A stretch of DNA of 12,471 nt. Source: Spirochaetaceae bacterium (GTDB taxonomy: Bacteria; Spirochaetota; Spirochaetia; Treponematales; Breznakiellaceae). Below, one piece after another: positions 7,086-12,471 of this stretch. Position 1 is the stretch's first letter. Each line of letters starts with the position of its first letter. The position numbers and the translations under genes are program-made. The stretch lies in assembly GCA_031256815.1 (NCBI GenBank), contig JAIRPU010000058.1, positions 1 to 12,471 on the forward strand, given 5' to 3'. The notes beneath the pieces were generated by a model that had not been told where the DNA came from, did not search any database, and worked only from the letters and a program-made list of their open reading frames with translations.

Positions 7086-8606
7086 ATGAAAAAAGAAAAA
7101 TTCAATTTGGACCTTCTTACGCCCAAACAGATTGTTTTGGAGTTAAACAAATATATAGTTGGGCAGTCCAAAGCAAAGCGGGCGGTTGCTGTGGCGCTTC
7201 GCAACAGGATTCGTCGTCTTAAACTTGACCCTGAAATTCGCGAAGACATTGCTCCAAAGAATATTCTTATGATAGGGCCGACCGGTGTTGGCAAGACAGA
7301 AATTGCCCGCCGGCTCGCAAAACTTTCCGGTTCGCCCTTTATTAAAGTCGAAGCTACAAAATATACCGAAGTAGGCTATGTTGGACGCGATGTTGAATCC
7401 ATGGTGCGCGACTTAATGTCCGCCGGATTTTCTATGGTTAAACAGGAAATGCAGGAATCTGTTAAATCAGATGCGCAGAGACGCGCTGAAGAAGTGCTGT
7501 TGGATCTTTTGCTGCCGGGTTCTGATGGCAAACGAAAAAAAAACAAAATGCCAAAACCCACAATAAAACCTGTGCGTTCATTTTCTTTTTCGCCTAGCGA
7601 CGGCAGCGGCCCAGGCAGCATTATGGGCGCTGCAATTCAGGTAGGCATACCTATAGTCAGTTCAAAAGACAATAAAAATGAACAAAACGAAGCAGACAAG
7701 GCAAAAGAATCGGCAGACCGCGAAAAACAGCTCCTTACACGTGAAAAATTCCGCGAAATGCTGCGCGCAGGCGAATTGGAAGACAGAACCGTCGAAATTG
7801 ATGTAACGCAGGAATTTAATATGCCTACTTTTGGAATGATGGGCGGCGGCTTTGAAGAAATTGAATCCAGCCTTTCCGGAATAGCCAATATTTTTGGCGG
7901 CGGCAATAAAAAAAAGGTGCTGCCGGTAAAAAGAGCGCGTGAAATTCTTATAAACCAGGAAGCAGAAAAACTTATAGACAACGACCGCCTTACCGAAGAA
8001 GCAAGAAACCGTGTTCAGGAAATGGGTATAATTTTTATTGACGAAATAGATAAAATTGCCGCTAAAACCGAAGGCGGCGGCCATGATGTTTCGCGCGAAG
8101 GCGTTCAGCGTGATATTTTACCAATAGTTGAAGGCGCTACGGTCAACACAAAATATGGGCCGGTAGACACGAGCCATATTTTGTTCATTGCGGCAGGGGC
8201 GTTTAATATCTCCAAGCCTTCAGATTTAATACCAGAGTTACAGGGACGCTTTCCACTCAGGGTAGAACTGGATTCGCTTCATAAAGAGGATTTTTTGCGG
8301 ATTTTAACTGAGCCCAAAAACGCTCTAACGCGGCAATACAAAGACCTTCTTGGAACTGAAAATATCGGCATTGAGTTTATGCCGGAATCAATAGATATGC
8401 TTGCCGATATTGCAGCCAAAGTAAATTCCACGCTCGAAAATATCGGAGCGCGCCGCCTGCATACAATTATGGAGTCTCTGTTGGAAGACATTGCGTTTGA
8501 TGCGCCGGATATAGCGCCAACAAAAGTTGTAATAACGCCTGATTTTGTAAATGAGAGATTAAAAGGCCTCGCGGAAGACCATGATTTAGGACGTTATATC
8601 CTTTAA
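7086..8606 (+). CDS. hslU: ATP-dependent protease ATPase subunit HslU (ClpY)
   Basis: A 506-aa AAA+ unfoldase that feeds proteins to the HslV peptidase in the cytosol. Seen in order: LTPKQIVLELNKYIVGQ (11-27); Walker A GPTGVGKT (64-71); the pore loop GYVG (97-100) in TEVGYVGRDVESMVRDL; an intermediate domain from about 110 to 305; Walker B IIFIDEIDKIA (315-325); the segment ending ELQGRFPLRVEL (384-395); the sensor-2-type IGARRLHT (453-460); and the C-terminal LGRYIL, the docking tail that inserts into HslV. The family is usually 440-470 aa; the excess is a charged, low-complexity insert at about 145-215 in the intermediate domain. hslV, normally just upstream, is absent from this window; a methyltransferase gene occupies that place. 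The ribosome site before the ATG at 7086 is poor. Confidence 0.96.
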   Translation: MKKEKFNLDLLTPKQIVLELNKYIVGQSKAKRAVAVALRNRIRRLKLDPEIREDIAPKNILMIGPTGVGKTEIARRLAKLSGSPFIKVEATKYTEVGYVGRDVESMVRDLMSAGFSMVKQEMQESVKSDAQRRAEEVLLDLLLPGSDGKRKKNKMPKPTIKPVRSFSFSPSDGSGPGSIMGAAIQVGIPIVSSKDNKNEQNEADKAKESADREKQLLTREKFREMLRAGELEDRTVEIDVTQEFNMPTFGMMGGGFEEIESSLSGIANIFGGGNKKKVLPVKRAREILINQEAEKLIDNDRLTEEARNRVQEMGIIFIDEIDKIAAKTEGGGHDVSREGVQRDILPIVEGATVNTKYGPVDTSHILFIAAGAFNISKPSDLIPELQGRFPLRVELDSLHKEDFLRILTEPKNALTRQYKDLLGTENIGIEFMPESIDMLADIAAKVNSTLENIGARRLHTIMESLLEDIAFDAPDIAPTKVVITPDFVNERLKGLAEDHDLGRYIL

Positions 8607-8712
8607 CGCGGCCCCGTGATGGTAAAAACAAAATCCGGCGAAGCAAACAGGACATCTGCAACTGCCGCAGAATGGACTTGAGTAAAGTTTGAATTTTGTG
8701 CAAATTTAAGCT

Positions 8713-9414
8713 ATGAAGATTCATAACATTATGGAAGATATTGTCCATGCGCAAATAGCGGATGTATGCGCAATTATCGAGCAAAATCCTGCTTACAAGG
8801 GGATTTGCGTTTGCGAAACGTGCCGCATGGATGTTTCCTGTTATGTGCTTAACCGCATTAAACCGCGTTATTTTGTTTCCAGCCGTGGTCTTGAACGTGA
8901 GGAAATGTTTGCTTTTGAAAAACAACAAAACGATGCCGACCTTATAGCGATGATTTTTGACGCTTTTAAGATGATTGCGCAAAATCCGCGGCCTAATCAT
9001 GGAAATACAAGCCTTAAAACAGACGGGTTTAATCAAATTGCTTTTTTTAATATACCGGCAATTATCGGAAAAATTTTAAATGGGCAGAATTTTGCCCCGC
9101 TTACAGGAATCGATGTTGCGCTGTACCACAATGGAGAGCTGCTTAAAATGAACAGCAATAACTGGCAGAATCCATGTCTGGTAAGCGGCCAGGCAGATGG
9201 TAATTTTACTTTTTGGCCGGCGGGCTTCCCTGCGGAAACGGCGGGTCAAAACAAAAATTTTGAATTTTTGATTCAAGCGCAAGGCGAAGGTTTTGAACCG
9301 CTCTCCCATACCTTTGAAATAAATCTGACCAGCGAACATTCCGCTACAGATTCAATTTCCATAAAAAATGCGCTAAAACTGCCTGTCCTTTATATGTTTC
9401 CGCCTGAATTATGA
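8713..9414 (+). CDS. ComFB-domain protein with an extra C-terminal domain
   Basis: Residues 1-65 match the late-competence ComFB family: NIMEDIV (5-11), a cysteine cluster ICVCETCRMDV (31-41) with C32, C34 and C37, then YVLNRIKPRYFVSSRGL (44-60), where the family has ALN-LPPRYVV--G. Members in cyanobacteria have been reported as cyclic-dinucleotide receptors, so a signalling role is possible; that is family knowledge, not shown here. Residues 100-233 form a second domain I do not recognise. It looks beta-rich (APLTGIDVALYHNGELLKM, GNFTFWPAGFP, FEPLSHTFEINL), reminiscent of a small beta-sandwich. No signal peptide is seen, so it is presumably cytosolic. It follows hslU after 106 bp; the ribosome site at the ATG at 8713 is weak and no clear promoter is visible in the gap. 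Confidence 0.78.
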   Translation: MKIHNIMEDIVHAQIADVCAIIEQNPAYKGICVCETCRMDVSCYVLNRIKPRYFVSSRGLEREEMFAFEKQQNDADLIAMIFDAFKMIAQNPRPNHGNTSLKTDGFNQIAFFNIPAIIGKILNGQNFAPLTGIDVALYHNGELLKMNSNNWQNPCLVSGQADGNFTFWPAGFPAETAGQNKNFEFLIQAQGEGFEPLSHTFEINLTSEHSATDSISIKNALKLPVLYMFPPEL

Positions 9415-9511
9415 GTGCGAAAAAGCGCAGGTATTTTCTGTTTATATAGGCCGAATGTGTAAACGCGCGCTGAAAACAGCTTTGGCAGGCATAAAAGTAA
9501 CATAAAATAAA

Positions 9512-9799
9512 ATGAATGAAGTTTGCCGAATAAAAGACGGACGATGTTATATCGAACTAAAAATCATTCCCGGCGCGTCAAAAAATGAATTTCTTGATGT
9601 GCGCGGCGGCCGGTTGCGTGTTCGCGTTGCGGCAGCGCCGGAACATGGCAAGGCAAACGCCGCGCTTATTGCCGCTTTTGCCAAAAGACTGAATTTGCCA
9701 AAAACATCTGTTTTTATAGCCTCCGGCGAAAAATCACCGTTAAAAACACTCAGTCTTCCGAAAGAGGCGTTTGAGTCCGCTCTTGAATTTGTTGTGTAG
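9512..9799 (+). CDS. DUF167 / YggU-family small protein
   Basis: A 95-aa protein matching the UPF0235 (YggU) family: ELKIIPGASKNEFL (16-29), GGRLRVRVAAAPEHGKAN (32-49) with the invariant Pro-Glu-x-Gly-Lys-Ala-Asn core, then LIAAFAKRLNLPKTSVFIASGEKSPLKTLSL. The family folds as a small alpha/beta protein; its biochemical role is not established. The length is normal. The ATG at 9512 has an AT-rich but poor ribosome site. The last 50 bp overlap the 3' end of obgE on the opposite strand. The 97 bp before it (9415-9511) hold no gene I can support. Confidence 0.88.
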   Translation: MNEVCRIKDGRCYIELKIIPGASKNEFLDVRGGRLRVRVAAAPEHGKANAALIAAFAKRLNLPKTSVFIASGEKSPLKTLSLPKEAFESALEFVV

Positions 9800-10775
9800 A
9801 GGCAAGTTCCAGCAGTTTTTGTCCAAGCCGCTCAATTCCTTCGCCCGAAAAAACAGAAATGCCAAATACTTCTTCGTTTTTATACTTTAAACAGAGCGCT
9901 TTAAACCTCTCCTCCGTGCCTTGAAGGTCAAGTTTAGTGCCAACAATAATCCGTTTTTTTTTTAGTAAACTTTTGGAAAAAGAACCGAGTTCTTTTTTTA
10001 GTATATCAAAAGCGTCAATAGAATCGTCTGCGGAAAGGTCAACAAGAAACGCCAGAGCCGAAGTTCTGGAAATATGCTTCAAAAATTGAATCCCAAGCCC
10101 CGCGCCGCCGGAAGCGCCTTCGATAAGCCCCGGAATATCGGCAATTATAATGTCCCGTTCATCGTAACGTAAAACACCAAGATTTGGAATTTTTGTGGTA
10201 AAAGGATAGGGAGCAATTTTTGGTCTGGCATTTGTAAAGCGGTCAAGTAATGATGATTTGCCCGCATTTGGAAAACCTACAAGGCCAATATCCGCGATAA
10301 TTTGAAGTTCAACCCTAAGTTTAGCGGTTTTTCCGGGCTGGCCGGGCAGCGCTTTACGCGGTGCCTGAGTTACCGAAGACTTAAAATGCACATTGCCCCA
10401 GCCTCCATTCCCGCCCTTTAGAAAAAGAAAGTCATCGCGGCTTTTGCCAAAATCGTGAATAAGAGCGCCGGTTGTTTCGTCTTTTAAAATAGTTCCCGGC
10501 GGCACCAGAATTACGGCATCCACACCTGCGCGTCCAAAACGTTCGGAACCTTCGCCATCGTGTCCGTTTTCCGCCTTAAACGCACGCTTGTAACGCAAAT
10601 GCGAAAGCGTACGCAAGTTATCGCGGACTTTAAAAACAACATTACCGCCTCTGCCGCCATCGCCGCCGGAGGGCCCGCCTTTAGGTACAAATTTTTCGCG
10701 TCTGAACGCCGCGCAGCCATTTCCGCCGGCGCCAGACGATACTTCTATTGTAACTTCGTCCGCAAAACGGTTCAA
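9750..10775 (-). CDS. obgE: GTPase Obg (ribosome assembly, CgtA)
   Basis: A 341-aa Obg GTPase, which binds the 50S ribosomal subunit and links assembly to nucleotide state. The Gly-rich Obg fold covers about 1-160 (EVSSGAGGNGCAAFRREKF, GGPSGGDGGRGG, GKTAKLRVELQIIADIGLVG). G1 is GFPNAGKS (167-174), G2 has Thr193/194 in PFTTKIPNLG, G3 is DIPG (213-216), G4 is TKLD (280-283; the more common Asn is Thr) and G5 is GISVFSGEG (305-313). The C-terminal extension is short and Gln/Thr-rich. The start is TTG, overlapping the rpmA stop as TTGA (4 bp), which implies translational coupling; no independent ribosome site is evident. The rpmA-obgE order is standard in bacteria. The stop lies inside the convergent DUF167 gene. 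Confidence 0.97.
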   Translation of the reverse strand: MNRFADEVTIEVSSGAGGNGCAAFRREKFVPKGGPSGGDGGRGGNVVFKVRDNLRTLSHLRYKRAFKAENGHDGEGSERFGRAGVDAVILVPPGTILKDETTGALIHDFGKSRDDFLFLKGGNGGWGNVHFKSSVTQAPRKALPGQPGKTAKLRVELQIIADIGLVGFPNAGKSSLLDRFTNARPKIAPYPFTTKIPNLGVLRYDERDIIIADIPGLIEGASGGAGLGIQFLKHISRTSALAFLVDLSADDSIDAFDILKKELGSFSKSLLKKKRIIVGTKLDLQGTEERFKALCLKYKNEEVFGISVFSGEGIERLGQKLLELASTQQIQERTQTPLSED

Positions 10776-11023
10776 TCGCCGTTAACTATGGCAAATTTCC
10801 GTCCGCGCCGGTTTTCAAAAGCTACAGTACCGCCGGTTAAGGCAAAAAGCGTATAATCGCCGCCGCAGCCGACATTTTTACCGGCGTGAATCTTAGTGCC
10901 GCGCTGCCTTACGATAATGCTTCCCGCATTAACGTGAGCGCCGCCAAACCTTTTTACTCCAAGATATTGAGGATTTGAATCGCGGCCATTCTTTGCGCCG
11001 CTGCCGCCTCGTTTTCGTGCCAT
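10772..11023 (-). CDS. rpmA: 50S ribosomal protein bL27
   Basis: An 83-aa bL27, a component of the large ribosomal subunit near the peptidyl-transferase centre. It reads MARKRGGSGAKNGRDSNPQY, then LGVKRFGGAHVNAGSIIVRQRG, GTKIHAGKNVGCGGDYTLFAL and a basic tail, the full length of the family. The start ATG at 11023 has a GGAG ribosome site five bases upstream (GTGGAG). It overlaps the obgE start by four bases. rplU (bL21), which usually precedes rpmA, is not upstream in this window; instead a dedicated promoter and a GC-rich palindromic region follow. Confidence 0.97.
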   Translation of the reverse strand: MARKRGGSGAKNGRDSNPQYLGVKRFGGAHVNAGSIIVRQRGTKIHAGKNVGCGGDYTLFALTGGTVAFENRRGRKFAIVNGD

Positions 11024-11049
11024 GCTATCTCCACGTAATTTTAAAAAAC

Positions 11050-11078
11050 AGTATCACAGTACTTTTAAATTTTGTCAA
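11050..11078 (-). promoter_or_regulatory. Promoter of the rpmA-obgE operon
   Basis: On the minus strand there is a perfect TTGACA -35 (11078-11073), a 17-bp spacer and GATACT -10 (11055-11050) with an extended TGT in front of it. The predicted start is near 11043, a leader of about 20 nt carrying the rpmA ribosome site. It shows that rpmA is transcribed independently of anything upstream. Confidence 0.8.
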
Positions 11079-11121
11079 TATACCGCATTGAGCCTTAAGC
11101 AATTCTGAATTTTAATATTTG

Positions 11122-11154
11122 GGCGCGGTTTTTGCCTCCGGCAAAAACCGCGCC
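11122..11154. repeat. Perfect 15-bp inverted repeat (large hairpin)
   Basis: GGCGCGGTTTTTGCC (11122-11136) and GGCAAAAACCGCGCC (11140-11154) pair perfectly around a TCC loop. No T run follows on either strand, so it is not an ordinary terminator, although it lies between the antitoxin gene end and the rpmA promoter. It marks the left edge of the GC-rich island. Confidence 0.85.
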
Positions 11155-11310
11155 GAGGCTGCGCCCGCGGGTGTAGATGACTACGGTGGCAAGCGCAGGC
11201 CGGGACGCAAAGCGGCGGTGCAGGGTACCTGTAAACCGGCGAAAGCGCAAAGCGGCGCAGTCTCAGACGACAAGCGCGGCCACAAACAGCCGCCGCGGAA
11301 CTGCACAGCA
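11155..11310. other. GC-rich intergenic island, no supported gene
   Basis: About 155 bp of GC-rich sequence with short palindromes (CCCGCGGG near 11165; CAGG-GTA-CCTG near 11220; GTCT-C-AGAC near 11260). Open frames on both strands here give only Arg/Ala/Pro/Cys-rich strings without ribosome sites and look spurious. The 14-mer GCAAGCGCAGGCCG (11189-11202) recurs exactly in the tandem array at 12258-12271, so this may be a diverged member of the same repeat family. A structured RNA cannot be excluded. The AT-rich 11311-11362 shows nothing clear. Confidence 0.5.
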
Positions 11311-11362
11311 AGCTCAGTTTATTAAGAGATATTAGTCTTTAAGTATTTTTTGCGGCGGACTG

Positions 11363-11563
11363 TTATTTGCCCTGCACATACACTGTAGCGCCTGAACACG
11401 CAACAGCGGCTTTTGGGCTTGAAACACGCGAAACTGCGGGCTGAACAAAGCATCCGTCATCGTACCAGCGCATCTCAGCTTCTGTTACCAGTCCAATTTT
11501 ATGCAAGCCGCTAACGGTTTCGTTAAGCGCTTCCAATGCTTCGCTCTTGTATTTTTTTTTCAT
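11363..11563 (-). CDS. Short HigA-like antitoxin, helix-turn-helix part missing
   Basis: A 66-aa protein whose first 43 or so residues (KKKYKSEALEALNETVSGLH, then KIGLVTEAEMRWYDDGCFVQP) match the N-terminus of HigA-type antitoxins, which normally continue into an XRE helix-turn-helix of about 55 residues. Here the chain instead runs through SRVSSPKAAVACSGATVYVQ and stops, so no DNA-binding domain is encoded. The ATG at 11563 has a strong ribosome site (AGGAG, six bases away). It starts 9 bp after the toxin stop, the toxin-first order of higBA pairs. Either this is a truncated remnant or a short antitoxin variant that only neutralises the toxin; the sequence does not decide. No clear terminator follows. 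Confidence 0.6.
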   Translation of the reverse strand: MKKKYKSEALEALNETVSGLHKIGLVTEAEMRWYDDGCFVQPAVSRVSSPKAAVACSGATVYVQGK

Positions 11564-11572
11564 GTTTTACTC

Positions 11573-11934
11573 CTAAATCTCAATAAATTCACCGGCGACA
11601 ACAGCGGCTTCAATTTCAGCTTCGGAATAAGCAATGAACCTTTGGGCAAAACCTTTGTAATATCTCTCGTCGTTACCGCTGATATTATCCAGTTTGCTTT
11701 TCGCAAATCCGTATACGAAAAGCGCCCTCTCGCCTTGTTTTAACAACACGATGGTCCGGTAGCCGCTGCTCTTGCCCTGCCCCGTCTTGCCACCCGCTGT
11801 TTGTACACGTTCCCGCCCAAATCCGCACTGAAGTTTCCCGCCTCGATTTCCGCGACAGCCGCCCTCAGCGACTTATCTGTTAAACCGTTTTTGCGGGTAA
11901 ATCTTTCGAACCACTTGCTCTTAAAGATTCGCAT
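11573..11934 (-). pseudogene. HigB/RelE-type toxin gene with a one-base frameshift
   Basis: The first 53 or so codons read MRIFKSKWFERFTRKNGLTD, then SADLGGNVYKQRVAR, as in RelE/HigB-type mRNA-cleaving toxins. The frame then drifts to RARAAATGPSCC and a stop at 11740. Moving by one base near 11784 restores the family continuation GQGKSSGYRTIVLLKQGERA, FVYGFAKSKLDNIS and AEIEAAVVAGEFIEI to a TAG at 11573-11575. The expected family text here is VARAGQG, so one base seems to be missing between AGA and CGGGG. The repaired protein would be 120 aa, a normal length. As it stands the gene encodes only an N-terminal fragment of 64 aa. A sequencing error beside the G4 run is the main alternative. Confidence 0.75.
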
Positions 11935-11951
11935 AAAAACCCCGCAGCGTC

Positions 11952-11986
11952 AATATACTATATTTTATTTTAAATATCATACTTAA
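11952..11986 (-). promoter_or_regulatory. Promoter and possible operator of the toxin-antitoxin pair
   Basis: On the minus strand there is TTAAGT (11986-11981), an 18-bp spacer and TATAGT (11962-11957). The 13-bp palindrome AATATACTATATT (11952-11964) covers the -10 box, a typical place for an autoregulatory operator. The promoter call is moderate because the whole stretch is AT-rich. Confidence 0.4.
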
Positions 11987-12030
11987 TTACTGACACGGAC
12001 ATTCGTTACGCTTCACGGTGCGAGTGGGAG

Positions 12031-12075
12031 CGGCGGCGCGGCACGAAACGGCGGCGCGGCACGAAGCGGCGGCAG
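12031..12075. repeat. 18-bp direct tandem repeat
   Basis: CGGCGGCGCGGCACGAAA (12031-12048) is followed immediately by a copy with one change (12049-12066, last base G) and the first half of a third (12067-12075, diverging after seven bases). It lies at the left edge of the larger tandem array. Confidence 0.85.
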
Positions 12076-12165
12076 CCACCGGCCGGACGGCTCTCCGCTT
12101 GGCCTGTGCTTGCGCAGGCCGCGGACTGACGACAAAACCGCGCAAAAGCGCGCCTCAACCGGCAG

Positions 12166-12193
12166 CCTGCTAAACCGCACGCGGTTTAGCAGG
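12166..12193. repeat. 13-bp-arm palindrome in array unit 1
   Basis: CCTGCTAAACCGC (12166-12178) and GCGGTTTAGCAGG (12181-12193) are perfect inverted repeats around the dinucleotide AC. Confidence 0.9.
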
Positions 12194-12317
12194 ACGTTCC
12201 ACACACGCGCCGCGAAGCGGCAGCCACCACCGGCCGGACGGCTATCCCGCAACCTGCGCAAGCGCAGGCCGCGGCTGGCGACAAAGCCGCGCAAAAGCGC
12301 GGCATAAACCGGCAGTT

Positions 12318-12341
12318 TGCTAAACCGCGTGCGGTTTAGCA
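12318..12341. repeat. 11-bp-arm palindrome in array unit 2
   Basis: TGCTAAACCGC (12318-12328) and GCGGTTTAGCA (12331-12341) are perfect inverted repeats around GT, the reverse complement of the AC centre in unit 1. It lies about 150 bp from the unit 1 palindrome. Confidence 0.9.
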
Positions 12342-12471
12342 GGACGTGTATCCAAGCGCGCCCGCGAAGCAGCAGCAGCCGCCACCGGCCGGCCGGCTCT
12401 CCGCTTGGCCTGCGCTTGCGCACAGGCCGCGGCTGGCGACAAAACCGCGCAAAAGCGCGCCTCAACCGGCA

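Larger units (their letters stand above)
12049..12471. repeat. GC-rich tandem array, about 150-158-bp unit, nearly three copies to the window edge
   Basis: Three units share the same landmarks: CGAAGC-GGCAGCC-like start, ACCGGCCGG (GGCCGG at 12081, 12232, 12387), a GGCCTG/CAGGCC hairpin, CGCGCAAAAGCGCG (12139, 12288, 12446), a CAACCGGCA/TAAACCGGCA segment, and a TGCTAAACCGC palindrome in the first two. Spacing is 149-158 bp and not a multiple of three between neighbouring units. The third copy is cut off by the window end. Nothing in it looks coding. The AT-rich 11965-12000 separates it from the toxin promoter. Confidence 0.88.

Noticed and set aside
8619..8681. A 20-codon open frame between hslU and the ComFB gene
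   Set aside because: It has no ribosome site, no recognisable sequence and is of a length expected by chance.
9482..9508. TTGGCA and TAAAAT as a promoter for the DUF167 gene
   Set aside because: The 15-bp spacer is short and the predicted start would fall inside the coding sequence; the match is likely chance in AT-rich DNA.
11119..11325. Open frames on both strands of the GC-rich island (68 and 78 codons)
   Set aside because: The composition is that of random GC-rich DNA, they overlap the perfect hairpin and they lack ribosome sites.
12166..12341. Palindromes with CTAAAC/GTTTAGC considered as integron attC sites, since Treponema denticola carries an integron
   Set aside because: The inner spacing is only two bases, far shorter than any attC, the core misfits the RYYYAAC/GTTRRRY consensus, and no integrase or cassette layout is visible.
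12013..12465. A 150-codon minus-strand open frame across the tandem array, encoding Arg/Pro/Leu-rich repeats
   Set aside because: It exists only because GC-rich repeats lack stops. The middle unit is read in a different frame from units 1 and 3, so the protein sequence is not what is conserved, and it has no ribosome site.
12049..12471. CRISPR array
   Set aside because: Units are 150 bp or more and similar along their whole length, with no short repeat and unique spacer alternation and no cas genes.

Overview
The window reads as a chromosomal segment of a spirochaete, most likely a Treponema-type bacterium. That placement is an inference from several things: a stand-alone groL without groES, the style of the proteins, a large exported beta-rich protein with no recognisable enzyme domain, a two-domain ComFB protein, and TTG starts. 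The genes are moderately AT-rich. Two stretches near the right end (about 11,120-11,310 and 12,001-12,471) are strikingly GC-rich and full of palindromes.

Layout. (1) Plus strand, 1-1806: the 3' end of ribonuclease HI (rnhA) and a 495-aa exported, probably outer-membrane, protein. (2) Minus strand, 1933-5634: ssb, a DNA polymerase III delta'-type clamp-loader subunit (holB-like) and groL. These read groL, then holB, then ssb, but strong hairpin terminators between them argue for separate transcripts. (3) Plus strand, 5812-9799: a D12-class adenine DNA methyltransferase without a visible restriction partner, hslU without hslV, a ComFB-domain protein with an extra C-terminal domain, and a small DUF167/YggU protein. 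Back-to-back promoters for groL and the methyltransferase lie in the 177-bp divergent gap. (4) Minus strand, 9750-11023: rpmA and obgE, overlapping by four bases and driven by a very good promoter. The 3' end of obgE overlaps the 3' end of the DUF167 gene by 50 bp. (5) Minus strand, 11363-11934: a HigB/HigA-like toxin-antitoxin pair in which the toxin carries a one-base frameshift and the antitoxin lacks the usual helix-turn-helix part. (6) 12,001 to the edge: an array of about 150-158-bp GC-rich tandem units, each made of nested palindromes.

Most genes are housekeeping: DNA replication and repair (rnhA, ssb, holB), protein folding and turnover (groL, hslU) and ribosome function (rpmA, obgE). 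The accessory part is the right end, where rpmA is followed upstream by a palindromic GC-rich island, a decayed toxin-antitoxin pair and the tandem array, where many bacteria keep rplU. The least explained signal is the array. Its palindromes keep their arms between copies, while their asymmetric centres appear as reverse complements in the middle copy. I see no complete new defence or mobile system. The array and its flanking remnants are the part most worth following.
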